Shown piece after piece: positions 1 to 58,803 of a stretch of 64,000 nucleotides of DNA. This DNA is from Pyrocephalus nanus (Eukaryota; Chordata; Aves; Passeriformes; Tyrannidae): assembly GCA_038380795.1 (NCBI GenBank), contig CM076266.1, positions 35,414,145 through 35,478,144 on the forward strand, read 5' to 3'. Position 1 is the stretch's first letter. Each line of letters begins with the position of its first letter. The position numbers and the translations under genes were made by a program. Below the pieces are notes generated by a model, which did not search any database, was not told where the DNA came from, and saw only the letters and a program-made list of their open reading frames with translations.

Positions 1-46656
<46,656 letters not shown>

Positions 46657-46964
46657 TCTAAAAGTATTATTTTCTTTCAACAGTGCCACTGGTATTTACT
46701 AATTAAATGAAAATTCCATCTTGCATTCTGTCAAAAACCTTTATTATTCATTGTTTGGCCAATGAATCTTCCAAAACTTGCACAAAAGTTGAAAAAAAGG
46801 ATAATGCAGACTGCACTAGATGTTTTACTCTGTTTTACAAACTGCTTCGCAGCAACAGATGAAGCGTTGAGGATTGTTTGATATTAATTTGTGTTCACTG
46901 GATACACTGTGAGTGTACCCAATAAGCATGATACCAGTGATTTTGATTCTGGAGCCTTCAGACA

Positions 46965-46971
46965 AGCATTA
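46965..46971 (+). promoter_or_regulatory. miR-155 seed match (7mer-m8) in SATB1 3' UTR
   Basis: AGCATTA is complementary to miR-155 nucleotides 2-8. miR-155 is a reported repressor of mammalian SATB1. Functional status in this species is inferred. Confidence 0.5.
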
Positions 46972-47078
46972 CAACTTTTGTGATTTCCTGTTTTTTTTGT
47001 TTCTGTTTTGTTCTTGTTTTTTAATTATTACTGTAGCACTCCACACTTGATCTTTGGAAACTCACATTTATTTAAAAA

Positions 47079-47089
47079 AATAAAATAAA
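47079..47089 (+). terminator. Proximal poly(A) signal pair
   Basis: Two overlapping AATAAA hexamers lie about 420 nt after the stop codon. Use here would give a short 3' UTR that keeps the miR-155 match at 46965 but loses the miR-34a, miR-21, miR-18a and miR-7 matches. The T-rich sequence just downstream (gtttgttactcttgttctattgt) is compatible with a downstream element. Usage is inferred. Confidence 0.45.
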
Positions 47090-47192
47090 AAGAGTTTGTT
47101 ACTCTTGTTCTATTGTATGTTACAAAAGAACTATAGACTGTGGAATGCAGTTTAAAGATAACATATGCCAACAAATGCCTTGTATTATATGG

Positions 47193-47199
47193 CACTGCC
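47193..47199 (+). promoter_or_regulatory. miR-34a/449 seed match (7mer-m8)
   Basis: CACTGCC is complementary to miR-34a nucleotides 2-8. It lies between the proximal and distal poly(A) signals, so only the long UTR would carry it. Confidence 0.45.
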
Positions 47200-47316
47200 G
47201 TAATTCAGATTTGTTTTCTTTTGGAAATAAAGGTCACTGTATTTTTTTTCCATTCTCATTGTTACATGGTTTTAAAGAAAATGAAAAAGAAAATGTGAAA
47301 CACAATTTAGTCCTCA

Positions 47317-47325
47317 TTATTTATT
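47317..47325 (+). promoter_or_regulatory. AU-rich element nonamer
   Basis: TTATTTATT in the 3' UTR matches the UUAUUUAWW AU-rich destabilising nonamer bound by the ZFP36 family. It is a single copy, so the effect may be modest. Confidence 0.35.
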
Positions 47326-47542
47326 TGTAGATCCTGCAGCATCATGTTGTAATTAATTTTTTTGGAAGTTTCCGTTAAATGTAAGATTGCTTCTCTTGTT
47401 ATCATACTGATTTTTTTTTTCTATTTATAAATGTATTTTGATGGGCAGTAAAACAAAGTGTCTTAAAAGTTTTAAATAGAGAAAATGTGCTTTACACAGT
47501 TGCCTATAAAAAGTGCTCTATGTTATCCAAGCAATTCATACT

Positions 47543-47549
47543 ATAAGCT
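47543..47549 (+). promoter_or_regulatory. miR-21 seed match 1 (7mer-m8)
   Basis: ATAAGCT is complementary to miR-21 nucleotides 2-8. A second copy lies 46 nt downstream, close enough for cooperative action. That cooperation is an inference. Confidence 0.45.
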
Positions 47550-47588
47550 TCACTCTTATTGTTGTATGCAATTTTTACTATCATGCAA

Positions 47589-47595
47589 ATAAGCT
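47589..47595 (+). promoter_or_regulatory. miR-21 seed match 2 (7mer-m8)
   Basis: Second ATAAGCT, inside gcaaataagcttagg. Paired with the copy at 47543. Confidence 0.45.
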
Positions 47596-47617
47596 TAGGT
47601 AAATAAAACTAATAGAT

Positions 47618-47624
47618 CACCTTA
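47618..47624 (+). promoter_or_regulatory. miR-18a seed match (7mer-A1)
   Basis: CACCTTA pairs with miR-18a nucleotides 2-7 and has A opposite position 1. This is a weaker class of site than the 7mer-m8 matches nearby. Confidence 0.35.
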
Positions 47625-47668
47625 GAAACTTATGCAATTAATGTGAAAATAATTGATGTTTGCAATGT

Positions 47669-47675
47669 GTCTTCC
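47669..47675 (+). promoter_or_regulatory. miR-7 seed match (7mer-m8)
   Basis: GTCTTCC is complementary to miR-7 nucleotides 2-8. miR-7 is a reported regulator of mammalian SATB1. Confidence 0.45.
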
Positions 47676-47866
47676 TTTGGTTTACAATCAATTTTAAAGC
47701 TACAGCTGTATAAATTTTCTGTATAAAGGTGTATTTCTTTTTTATGAGTTTATTGCTATGAAAACACCAGTTATTTTGTTACAGCTGGCTGTTTTTATAA
47801 GTGTATCACAATTTTCTTTATGCAGAAATGTTCTGACTAGGAGTGGTTATTGACTGTAACTACACA

Positions 47867-47872
47867 ATTAAA
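47867..47872 (+). terminator. Distal poly(A) signal ATTAAA
   Basis: ATTAAA lies within acacaattaaaattg, followed 30-50 nt later by a GT-rich element. From memory, human SATB1 mRNA ends in closely similar sequence. This is the favoured main cleavage signal. Confidence 0.6.
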
Positions 47873-47890
47873 ATTGTTTGTATGGTATGA

Positions 47891-50800
47891 TATGGCAGGG
47901 TTTGTCTGCGTATGTGTATATCTGGGAGGAATAACCTGTTCCTAGTGCACATTATACTTTCTTGCCACCACTTTGAAGATGACATTTCAATTGTTCTCCT
48001 TTAAAATCACAGGCAGATTTTTTTAATGACCTTCTTAAAATTTGAATTTAGATAACATACTTCAAAAAGAAACCTAGTTTGGTTATGAAAATCATAACCT
48101 GTCTTTTCTTGGTTTAAAAACTTGCCTGCCCAACAGAGATAGCAGGATATTATTGAGTCAGAAGGCTATCAGGCATAAACATATTTACAGTTCCTGGCAG
48201 TAATGCACTTATAATGGATACAGCTGGTTTTATTTTACACTAGAATTATGCTAACACTGTTCCTTGCACTAATGTATAAACATTAAAAAAAACCATTAAT
48301 AGCCATAAAGTAAATAGTAAAGATGGGCTTTGCCCATACAGTCCCCTTCTAAGCAAGATTATTTTAAATGATCATTAATAAGGCTCTTGGTAAAGTCATA
48401 ATAATTGGTGACCTCTGAATTTATGCAAGACTCATGTCTAGGCTAAAGAGCAGTCTGCAGCTGAAAGTTGTGTGAAGTACACACTGTTCTCCTAGGAGAG
48501 AAACAGCTTATAGCCTGTGTGACTTGAGACCGGAGTTCAGCTCAGTTCTTCTGAAATTACTAAAAGTTTCAAAACTCAACATGAGTTTCAAAGACACAAA
48601 TGACTATTAGGCTGCAGCAAATATCTTTGCTTAGTTCCATTAACTTCTTTAGGAATATCCATATTAGGCAACAAAGCAGGTTTTCATTTAAAACTGACGC
48701 AGGTTGTCCTTTGTCTCAGCGCTCTTGTGGGTCCATTGAGCAGCTCCCAGCTGGGGCACCTCTTGGCTGCTCCCAGGACTGTGTTGGAGCTGCACCATGA
48801 TTTGGGCTTGGGAACCACTCCAGATAAAAGAAAAGAGCCTTAGTACCACTGTGGGAGGGAAAGAAGCCTTATGAGGGACACATACATGTAATTTGGCATT
48901 GCATTCCAATAAAAAGACAAACTATACCGTCACTTAAGGGACTTGTAGTAGACCAAAGCTATGCTGGTTGGAAAAGGGCAAAAATAATTCCTAGTCCACA
49001 GCAGTCACTGTGATCAGCATTGTATTTCTTCCCTCATTTCAAATGGGATCATTGCTTTGTACAGCCATGCAGCCGCTCGGAGCTGGGACAGATCCCTGGT
49101 CACAGCTGAGGGGCAGGATGATACGTAGCCCAGGCAGTGAAAGCTGATCTGATGTGCAGGGCAATACCAGTGGCACCCTTGGAGACACTTTTAAAGAAGC
49201 AGTGGGTGCATATGCAGGGTAGGAGGGAAAGTGAAGGAAAGACTTTCCTGAAATATCACTCTCTCCACACTAAATGCTAATACACACAGTACTCCTAATA
49301 CCAGAAACAGGGCAACCCTACAAAAGTATAAGGAGAAATGTTTATAAAATTGTCTTTTCTATTTTGCAAGCAATTTCCTTTTCTTTTAGCCTTTTAAGTT
49401 TTATGGGTGCTGAAGTAGAGGCCATGTGTGCTTGCAGATGGTTATTATAGCTGTTTCGTTTCCATTATCTTTGTTTTTCTTTCTCCTAGCGTAGCTGAGG
49501 TTATCTTCCAAGTAGTTCAGCCTCTATAGTCACACATTACCTGCACAGGGGTTTGAATCATTGCCTTTTTGTGTCCCGGTGGGTGGGCTGCGAGTACAGT
49601 CTTTTAACTTGGCCTAAGTGACCAGAAGGTTTTTTGTTAAATCCTTGGCAGTGTTTTCAAAGGTGATAATGGGTATTAAGGATTCCAGCTTTATGTGAAT
49701 GCAAGACATTTATACTGTTAGGAGTTAAGCTATGACAAGCATATGTCACCTTGACTCATGGACTTAGACTACCTACCTACCTTATGCCCTACTCTGTTCC
49801 TTTTTCTCACTGTCTGGTGGAATCCTACCAAAAAAACCACAAAAAGCCCAACCAAACCAAAACAAAAAACCTACAAAAAAACACAAAAAAAACCCCCAAA
49901 ACCACAAAACCAAAACCCACAACCACAACTTTCCGTTTCTGCAAAGGTTAAAAAATCAGACTGGACATCGGTAATGAAAAACACAAATCAAGACATCACA
50001 ACACTATTAGTTGGCAAATTCACTGAGTAGGACTTTGCTGAGTGTATGTAAAATGAGTGTTTTGTATATACTTAGTATGGGGAATGAATATAACGTACTA
50101 AGAATAGAATTTAGGTTGCAAAGAAAGCCAAATGCCTAAAAATGAGGGAACCAAGTACTGGGAGGGGATGGCAGGACTTAGTTTTTGCTATAAAACCGAC
50201 GTTAAGTATTTACCATGTTTTATGGTGTTTATCATAAGGAGTAGAGTAATTTTACTCCCTGATGATTCCCATTACTCTATATTTAACTGACAAGATTTAT
50301 ATGCATATGCTAGAGTCCCCAGTGTGTGTTTTTCAGCCCTGCAAGAAACCCAAAGAGGCCCCAGATTCCAAGAAGTCCATGGCTTGGAGACAGTCTCAAG
50401 CCCCAGTCACACATACAGAAGTTGCTTATCATTATAAAGACTCGCTGCACTACAGGGGTTTAGATTTGTGTTTGGTATAGCTACCTTAAGTTGGTCAGAT
50501 GACACAGCAAAAACTCCACATAATAAATTATTCTTTCTTAAAGTTTAGAAGGTGCAGCAAATGGAGAAAGAGGGGGAAGTGCCTCCAAACCAGTGATTTT
50601 GTCGCAATAAATTACTAAGTACTTTGGTTTTGTGCTGGGAAGGACCACATATTACTAAGTTCATTTGCCAAAGCAAATGCCCCATATGTTAAGAGCAGTA
50701 TAAATTAGATATTAGAGAGACTCTACTTGAACATCAAGTATTACCAATTCTGCTTAGCATATTGAACTTGTGCTTTGAAGTCAGGTACATTGCAGAGACC

Positions 50801-51932
50801 AAAGGTATTTTGATTTTTACATAATGATTTATATTGTGCTTTGAATAACAGTCCCATAGCAAAGCAGGGATATAAATACACTCCCAGGCCTTTTTTTGCA
50901 CACAGAGGTAATTTAGGTTGGTCTCCTCACAGTGCCTTGCGTCCACACAGTCTTTTACTACAACAAATGAGCTAATAATTCAAACTGCAATAAGTGATCC
51001 TCCTTGGAGCAGGAGTAGCACTACTTGGCAGTGAGTTTATTTGCTTTCAGGTTCATACAGGAGCCCTCCCGCCCACTCTGCTGCTGGCAGCCCTCCCACT
51101 ATCTCACACTGTATTGTTTCGCTCTGACCTGACCTGAGCGCTCTTCCTGCTCCAGGTCATCTCACCCAAATGCCATCTCTCCTGGTTACATGCCAGCACT
51201 CAGGTATATGTGCCACAGTTTAATACCTTTAATACTCTTTGTCATCACCATTTATGCTGTGATCCCTGCAGAGTTGCCAGAATAACCCACTTGCATGGGA
51301 AAGAAAGTGATAACTGGAGCAAACTCATCAGGAGCCAGGCTGTTCCTGAGCTGATGGAGTAGAGGGGGCAAGGGGACTTGCATGGCAGAGGGGAGAAAGA
51401 AAAGGAAAGAGGGAAGTGCCAGATAAAGACGGGAGAATCACTAAGGTCACAATAGCTACCCTTGCAGGGGGGAATAAGCTCTTTTTGCAAGCTGTGCTAC
51501 AGCAATACTTAAACTACTACAGGCTACTGCCAAGACTCCATGGAAAATGTTCTTGACCTAAAATGAACAATGATCTCCAATTGTGGGATTTGCCTTGGCA
51601 AGCAGTATCAAGGACAACACAAAAGCCTCAGCTGTCCATGGTAAAAGTGGTCCCCTATCGGTTTGTCCTCTCATACTGTCCCTGTGTGTAAGACATTCAG
51701 GATTCTTTTCATCAGCTGCTGACATGTTACCATGGAAGATGCAGTTGGGACACTCTTTCTAGGTTACTTGCTTACATACAAAATGGGCTAAGGTAGCATC
51801 CAGGCTGTAAACCCTCTCAGTTTCTTCCAGGATCACATCTAACCAGAAGCAGTCTGCAGCCTCAAACCTACTTTTCAGAGCTGTCTCCTACAGTCCTGCT
51901 TCTCCTCAGACCAGATGTGCCACGGGAGTTGG
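47891..51932. other. Intergenic DNA downstream of SATB1
   Basis: No exon-like or RNA-gene-like signal recognised. It contains the GT-rich poly(A) downstream element at 47900-47920 and an A/C-rich patch at 49825-49929. The open frames near 48600-48910 and 49751-50030 come from unique or low-complexity sequence with no recognisable domain. Confidence 0.7.
49825..49929. repeat. A/C-rich low-complexity patch
   Basis: About 100 bp made almost only of A and C (accaaaccaaaacaaaaaac style). It creates spurious Lys/Pro/Thr/Asn-rich frames. Confidence 0.85.
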
Positions 51933-51954
51933 AAAAAAAAAAAAAAAAAAAAAA
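51933..51954. repeat. A22 homopolymer
   Basis: 22 uninterrupted A. A second A run (27) follows 260 bp later at 52214-52240. Neither is preceded by a recognisable retroelement body. Confidence 0.85.
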
Positions 51955-52208
51955 GGTGTTCTATGGATCAGATGTTTATCATAGTGTAAGAGAGCAAGAA
52001 AAACGTGACCTTTGTGGGTGCAGAGTTGTATAAAGCACACACATTTCAGAAATTTTGAAGCACGTAAGTTGCCCCAAGAGGCTTCAGAGAGAGATTTGAT
52101 ACTGCTATAGTCATCTCAGAACTCAGTTGCAATGATTTGAAATTGTTGGAGCCAGAAAAGTTCATAGACAATCCTACTAAATTTGCAGAGGACTTTCTCC
52201 CAGAAGAG

Positions 52209-52213
<5 letters not shown>

Positions 52214-52240
<27 letters not shown>
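52214..52240. repeat. A27 homopolymer
   Basis: 27 uninterrupted A, the longest homopolymer noticed in the window. It may be a retrotransposed tail or slippage. No source transcript is recognised. Confidence 0.85.
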
Positions 52241-52244
<4 letters not shown>

Positions 52245-55200
52245 CTCTGTTTTGTTAGTTGCATTACAAAATAAACAGTCTTTTCAGTACAAACCTTGTT
52301 GTTCTTCCACATCCACATTTAAGAAGACCACTATCCTCCTGATATCTAGCAGCACTGCCCACAGCTGTGTTCCATCTTGCCCAATCTCGAGGGGGTACCC
52401 CTGCACATAGCGTGCCCCAAAACGGCTTAACTCTTCTTCACTCTCCCATCATGGCCTTTCATTTTCAGTCAGTGTTTTCCCCTGGGGAAAGCAATTTAGA
52501 GAACAACTTACCTTGGAGCAAACCAGGGCAGGGAAAGGTAAACTAGGCTGTCCTCTCACAAGTGAAGGAAAAATGATTCTTTATCATTATCAGCAGGCAG
52601 AGTGGACTGTGAACTAAGTACAGATGTTGTGTTGGATTTCGTTAGTATGCAAAATGCTATATCCCCAGTCTAATAAGGATTTAATATCAGCCGAGAGACT
52701 GAAGAAGGCAAAAAAGGAGGAAAGGTGAGAAAAAAAATCTAGATAAAAACTCACTGGGGACAGCCATGCCTAGAGATGGCTGGAGAATTGCAAGACTAGT
52801 TTGAAGGAGATCTGAGTTAGCCATAAGGAAAAAAACAAGTCAGGACTACTTTGTGGTTCATATACTGCACGTCCTGCAAAAATGCACAGAGTGAACACAG
52901 TAACATAGTTGCTTCAGAGGAAAGATTAAATAGAGAAGGGTTGCAAAAGGGTGATGGCAGCTTGCTTCTTCAGCAAATACCTGCAAAATCACAAGTGATG
53001 CATACAAGGTGAATACAGAAAGCAAATTCAAAACTTTTTGTAACACAACCACACGAAGTGCTGGAAATTATCAACCAGAAGGATTAAAAAACCAGTAAAA
53101 GGGTGCTGAACTCATTGCTATATACACCCCCTTATACCAAAAAGCACAAATAGCTTAAAAAAAACGTTCAAAGAAATTGTGAAAACAAAGGGTTGCTGTA
53201 ACCTTCTTTTGAACAGGCCAAGGATTGCTTTTTGCTCTTGTCCCGGACAACCAGCAACCCCTTGATGGCATCCAGTCAGTTGCTTTGAGTCTTCCATAGT
53301 CACAAGTGAGACAAATTTGACTGGGCTGAAATTTGTTCTGTTTTCTTGGTCAGGTATGCTAAATGCAGTTTGTGTACTTTATTGTATATGTTGTTCATAA
53401 CCAGATTTTAAAACGTCTGATCTGAATAATTTCATTGAGGAGTATGTTACCTCATATTTACAAAACATTCCCTCCCACACATACCAGCGTAAAAATTTAC
53501 ACCCAAATCATTTTGGTCATTGCCATAGTACCAGTGCAGTTACTGTTCACAACTACGCTCTAACTGCAGCAAGAGTAAAGTAAGGCTCCCTTGACCCCGT
53601 TTGCTGGCAAAACTGGGACATTTTTTATAATTTGGTACCACCTTTCTTTCAGCCTCCCTGTGCACCTCTCACTATCATTCAGGTTTAGCTGACCTGTTCC
53701 TTTCTCTACTTCAAAAGCCCACCGGAAAGGTTCACAAAGGATTAAAAAAAACCCAAAAAACATTGTATATGCTTACATCATCAACTCATGAGACACTGCT
53801 CCCAAGGTTTTAGGATGCATTACAGGATGGCTGGGAGAAGTATCAGAGGAATGTACTGTTTCCTCCAGCTGTCACTGGGCTTTCTGCAACTTTGGAGAGC
53901 CATGGGCAGAGGGATGGTCACTGCTGGGGGTACCTCCCCAGGGCACCACATAATGTGCGACTGACACCACTCGTAAGCACACTGATGGACAGAGAGAGCA
54001 CTGTGGGAAAGCAGATCAAAGCAATGTGATTGCATTTCACATTTGATGCAGCTCATTCCTGAAGCCAGGGTGAATAGCCTAATCCAATGTATCATTCCTG
54101 TGCAGGCAGACCCTCAGGCTGGCATCGTGTCCCACAGAGCAGTGCTCCAGTGTGCAGCATCTGCCACTATCTGCCCTAGGGCTTGGCTTCAGATTGTCCT
54201 CTTCCTTTTCACCTCCTTTTGGGAGATGCTTGCACAAACTTTGAAGGCCAAAACTCAGGCTGCTTCAAAGGGGCAGATTTCCAGTGATTTAGCTTCAATT
54301 TCACTTGCTCTTAGTTTTGGATGTATAAGTCTATCTGCTTACCCATTGTCTCCCCTGCTTAATCAATATGTCAGCTGTTGATCACAACCACTGCCAGACA
54401 GCCAGTAGATGGGACAATTATTCTCACAAGGACTTTCAAGCCCAGACTTTTAACCCACAGGGTCCAGCATGAAGCAGCTGCAAGAGCTCCGAGTAGCAGC
54501 TGCCCCTTTTCTACTGCAGCTGCTGAGCCACTCTCCTAATAGTCTCTGGCTACTTTGATACGGCAAGGGGAAAACTACTCTGTTTTCTAGACATCATAAT
54601 ATAAAAGCTTAGCTCATTGCTGCTGTAAGAAAGGAGATGAAATGCCACAGCAAGCTCCCACCCAGCATGGTTGTGATGTAGTCCGGAGTAGTTCTTTTTA
54701 CCTTGCACCCAGCCAGTAAATGACACAACGCAACAGGAAAGCTCTTCCCACCTGTCAGTTTTCACATCTGAACTTTTTGTAAAGAGACATTAGGGCAGAT
54801 ATTTCTACAACCTGAAGCAGCTTCAGACCTGAGATCCTCCTGCTCTTGGCTTTCAACTTGTCTGCTGGGCATGGGTCTATGGCAGCTTCTTTCAAACCTG
54901 CTTCCTGAACTTCACTAGCTGCCTTGGGACATGGCTTCACCAAACCCATTGGAATAACATCAAGAAGAAAAGCAAAGGAGCAAACATGCCACGTGTTAGA
55001 AATAATTATTCTACTGAGGATTACCAAACAATTCAATACCAACCTGCATGCTTTACAAGCCATATTCATGGCCAGTTGACAGTACCTCTTCAATTAAGGA
55101 TAAGAATGTATTTGGGGAAAAAAAAGTGAGTGGCCAAAATGTTGGGTCAGCCACTTGAGCTCTCTTCTGTGGCCTCACAGAGGTCATGGGCCACCAAGTG

Positions 55201-58200
55201 AAACTTGAAAGGGTCTTTGTGTTGCTTTGGTATGGTAGGAATTGCCTTATATTCAGCAAGCACTGAGACTGGGGATAAAAATATTTGATTTAAGGCCATA
55301 TTACCCCACACCTCCTTGGTTTTGCTGTAAGCACTCATTATCAGTATCAAATCATCTGTACTGCCATAGTTTAAGGATATGACGTTATAGCTGCAAAGTG
55401 TTACTGCTACTAGTGAGAAGTTATATGCTACATACAAGTACCTGTAACTGCAGTTTTCTGCCTGGACATGTGGTCTCTTATCCACTTCTTCAGTACTGGG
55501 GTCTGGCAGGTAGGCTGGAGGGCATTCCCTAATTCAAGGAAATTCCCTCCCTCCGCGGATTTCTCCTTCCTGATTTCTGCCAGAGCCCAGCTCATGTGAT
55601 TCATTAAGGGAAAGCAAGACACAAAGTGAATTCATGTCCACACCCTCAGTCCTTTCACAATACCCTGTAGTGAGCTATAGGGTTGCCTGTAGGGTCAGAA
55701 AATTGTTTCAGAGGATTTGTGCTGACTTTTCTCAAATGTTCATATGCAGCTGTGTAAGCGACTGTTATATCAAGGCACCTTGATGGCCCATGAAGGGATC
55801 CCTTCCAGCAGGCAGATGAGAGGGTCCTTCAGCACAGAGCAATGATCCAGTCCACTGGGTCTGTGTAACACTGTGTTAAAGGCCCACCACTGAAAGTGTC
55901 CTGAGAAAATAGCATCAGAGGCAAGGAACAGCACTGGGGAGACAACATGAGAACAGGAAGGGCTGCCTTGATACTGAAAATATGGAAGAAACAATAAAGA
56001 GAGGAGGGAAAAGAAATAAAATACAAGCAGATTACTAAAATGCACAGTTATGTCAGTAAAATCTCCCATCCCCCACCTATACTAATTTTGTTCCAGTATT
56101 TCCTCTCATGTGTTACAAAGATTTGCCCATTTTTCACTTAGAGGAAAAAAAAATGAATAGAAGCTATTTCTTCCCCAGTGAAAGGAGTGTTCTAAACTTT
56201 GTTGGACTTGGATTCTTCTAACTTCTTTTTTATCATTATTCTTTCTTTTGGGTTCATACGCATGATGTTTATCTCATCCATGTATGGGAAGAGGGGGAGG
56301 AATGGGTAGGCTTGACTTGTGCTAACTGTTGACAACAGTTGTTTAATTTTTTGCAGCATGCACCCGAGTATCATGAGACTGAGTAAAATATAAATAAATA
56401 TGCTCTTTGGAAACCCTATACATCTTTATGGCCTACAATACCTTCAAATCATGGAAAAACACATGTTTGTTTGTTTTTTAAAAAAGATTTTGGTGGCAAT
56501 GCTACTTCCCACTGCTGTAAACAAGGTCAGGAGGCCAAAATTAGTCTGTCCTATTTTGCACAAAATAGTCAACAACTTAAGATGTTTTTGCAATAATCAG
56601 AAAATTATTGACCGGTGTCAACACCCCCTTTCTGATAAACTGTTGAAATGTTAATATTCTTGGCAAAATTGTTTTTGCTCTAATTACTGTATCCATCTGC
56701 TCTATAAGATTGATTATAATGTGAGAATGTTTGTTCTCTTGTCTCCTGCAATGATGGGCCTCTCCTTGGCTCAGAAATAGTCCTGCCTCATCTTTACGCA
56801 GAGACGAATGTGCAGCAGAAATCAAACCAATGCTCAGCTCCAAGTTGGATAAAAATTCCCTGAAGGAGTTAATACAGTAGATATCCACTGTCTCTTGGAT
56901 GGACCATCCCTTGGAAAACTATTGCCCTGGCCCAGATGAAAATAGCTGGCCTCCATTCAGCGTGGAACGACCAGGAAGGCCACCAAAACCCTGGGAGCCC
57001 ACAAATACTGGCATATCAGCAGCGTTACTGATTCATCTGAGGAGAAGTTTGGCTAGTTGGCAATGCCAGGCCCCTTCTGCAACAGCTCCTTGGCAATGAG
57101 CAGCTGAGTTGTCCGAGGAGCAGAGCGTTTCCTGTCCTATCTTCCATCAGCACCTGCAAAGGATAATGTAACCTGGACTGGATTGGTTATTTCTGGAGCC
57201 AACATGTAATATATGTGCTAACTGTGGCACATGCCAATAAAGACCCGGTAAATGTGATGTCAGGTATTAATCATTATTAAAGCTGATCAAAACAAAACAA
57301 AACACAACAAAACTCCCTTACATTTTCTCATGAACAAAAACCCCAAAGCCAGTGGAATAATAATTGCTTTATTAGAAAAATACTGTTTTCCCATGGGAAG
57401 GGGAGGAATTAAAAATTGCATTTGATTTTGTACTAGTATTTCAAAATACATGCACAAAGAAGTCATGTCAACTCAAAAAAAATTATTTTCTTTGAGCATT
57501 CTTGCACAGCAGCTGAACCTTTTCATTGGAATATGATGCTTTTCTCACACACAAAATAAAATTCAGCAAAAGCATTTCTTTCAAAAATACAATTTTCAGT
57601 TAAAAAAAAAAAAGGGCAGATATTATCTTCCGGATACTGAACTGTGTCGTCGTGTCTCAGGCATTCAAAAGCCACTGAGACTTGGGCTGAGATTGCTTTC
57701 AGGTTTTTCATTTTAAAAAAGATTTAGGGTCTTTGTAAAAATCTTCCAAGTTCTTGACTCCATAGGGTGCACTCAGTGCATATACTTATCCTTGCAGAAA
57801 GAAGCTTAAACGCTAGAAACTTCCAAAAACAAAAAAGGACTTTCTAGGTATTGGAGGGGTGACTTTTTCATAGTTTTAAATTCATGATGTATGAGTATAT
57901 CTAACTTTTCTGGAAATGTAATGCAGCCTGTAGAGCATCTGCACCTTCATCTTAACCCTTCATTTGTGCCAGCAGACACTCAACTAACACAGACTGCTTC
58001 CAGTGTCTCAGCTTCTGTACCATGCAGGAACACTTTCGGAAGAGTTTAAGAGAGAAGGGGGAAAAGAATAACAGAAATATTGTTACTGGATTTCTTGGAC
58101 ATAGTGTGGGAGAATGAGGTTTTTAAGTGAAATTCCTCCTCAGAAAAAAGGTGTTGTATGCTCTCTTCCTTAATGTGCTGTTACACTACTTAGCGATTTA

Positions 58201-58680
58201 TGGTTTTAACATGAGAAAAGTTTCAGTGGAGAGAAGGTGACTGCAGTCCAGCCTTGACATAAAGCCCCTCTCTTGTCTTCTTCTGGGCTTACCTTTTCCT
58301 CCCATTTCTTGCAGCAGTTTCCAACTTTAAGAGCCAGCACAATGCTATATCACTGCTACCATTGCTCAAGCATGAGAAATGCAGGAGAACCTCCTATAGG
58401 AGAAAAGTAGTAGAAGTTTCTGCAGACTTCTTGCTTCAAATAGAGTTTCTCAGGCCTGGGCATCAAGTACTCAAGATTTCTATTCTGCCAGCACTACCTC
58501 GTGTCTTTGTGTCTGGCAACCATTTAAAGGACTTTCCACCAGGAAAATACAGATTTTGGCTACTGCCAAAGCCAGGCAGTAACAACATTCCTTCCAAGAT
58601 GAACAAAGTTGTAGTTAGGTACCCAGGAGATACAAGTCTGGGGTAGCTTATGCAGAAAACAGTAGGGATTTCTTTTAATT
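52241..58680. other. Intergenic DNA, no gene recognised
   Basis: Moderately AT-rich, largely unique-looking sequence. Open frames of 60-112 codons on both strands show no family signature. An AATAAAG hexamer at 57237, followed by an AAACA-type patch at 57289-57312, resembles a transcript 3' end or old retro-insertion, but nothing coding is supported upstream of it. Confidence 0.65.
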
Positions 58681-58803
58681 AAAAAACAAAAACAACAACA
58701 ACAGCAACAACAACAAAAACCACCAAAAAAACCCCACAAACAAACAAAACCCAAGCAAACACAAAAGTAAAACCAAACCAAACCAAACATGGGGGGGGGG
58801 GGG
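58681..58803. repeat. A/C-rich patch ending in G13
   Basis: About 110 bp of A runs broken by C (acaacaacaacagc, aaccaaaccaaacc), followed by ATGG and on to 13 consecutive G (58791-58803). The strand asymmetry is strong: purine/C, then pure G. Confidence 0.85.

Larger units (their letters stand above)
46657..47890 (+). other. SATB1: SATB1 3' untranslated region
   Basis: AT-rich sequence follows the TGA. Candidate poly(A) signals are overlapping AATAAA at 47079-47089, AATAAA at 47226 and 47602, and ATTAAA at 47867. A GT-rich stretch at about 47900-47920 (tttgtctgcgtatgtgtata) lies just beyond the last one, as expected of a downstream element, so the main mRNA end is inferred near 47885-47895. 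The UTR has an AU-rich nonamer (TTATTTATT) at 47317 and several microRNA seed matches, listed separately. The exact end is inferred; transcript ends from RNA were not available. Confidence 0.75.

Noticed and set aside
49751..50030. Lys/Pro/Thr-rich open frames
   Set aside because: Pure product of the A/C low-complexity patch.
51933..52240. Two long A runs as poly(A) tails of processed pseudogenes
   Set aside because: No recognisable mRNA-like sequence or poly(A) signal precedes either run, and no flanking target-site duplications were seen.
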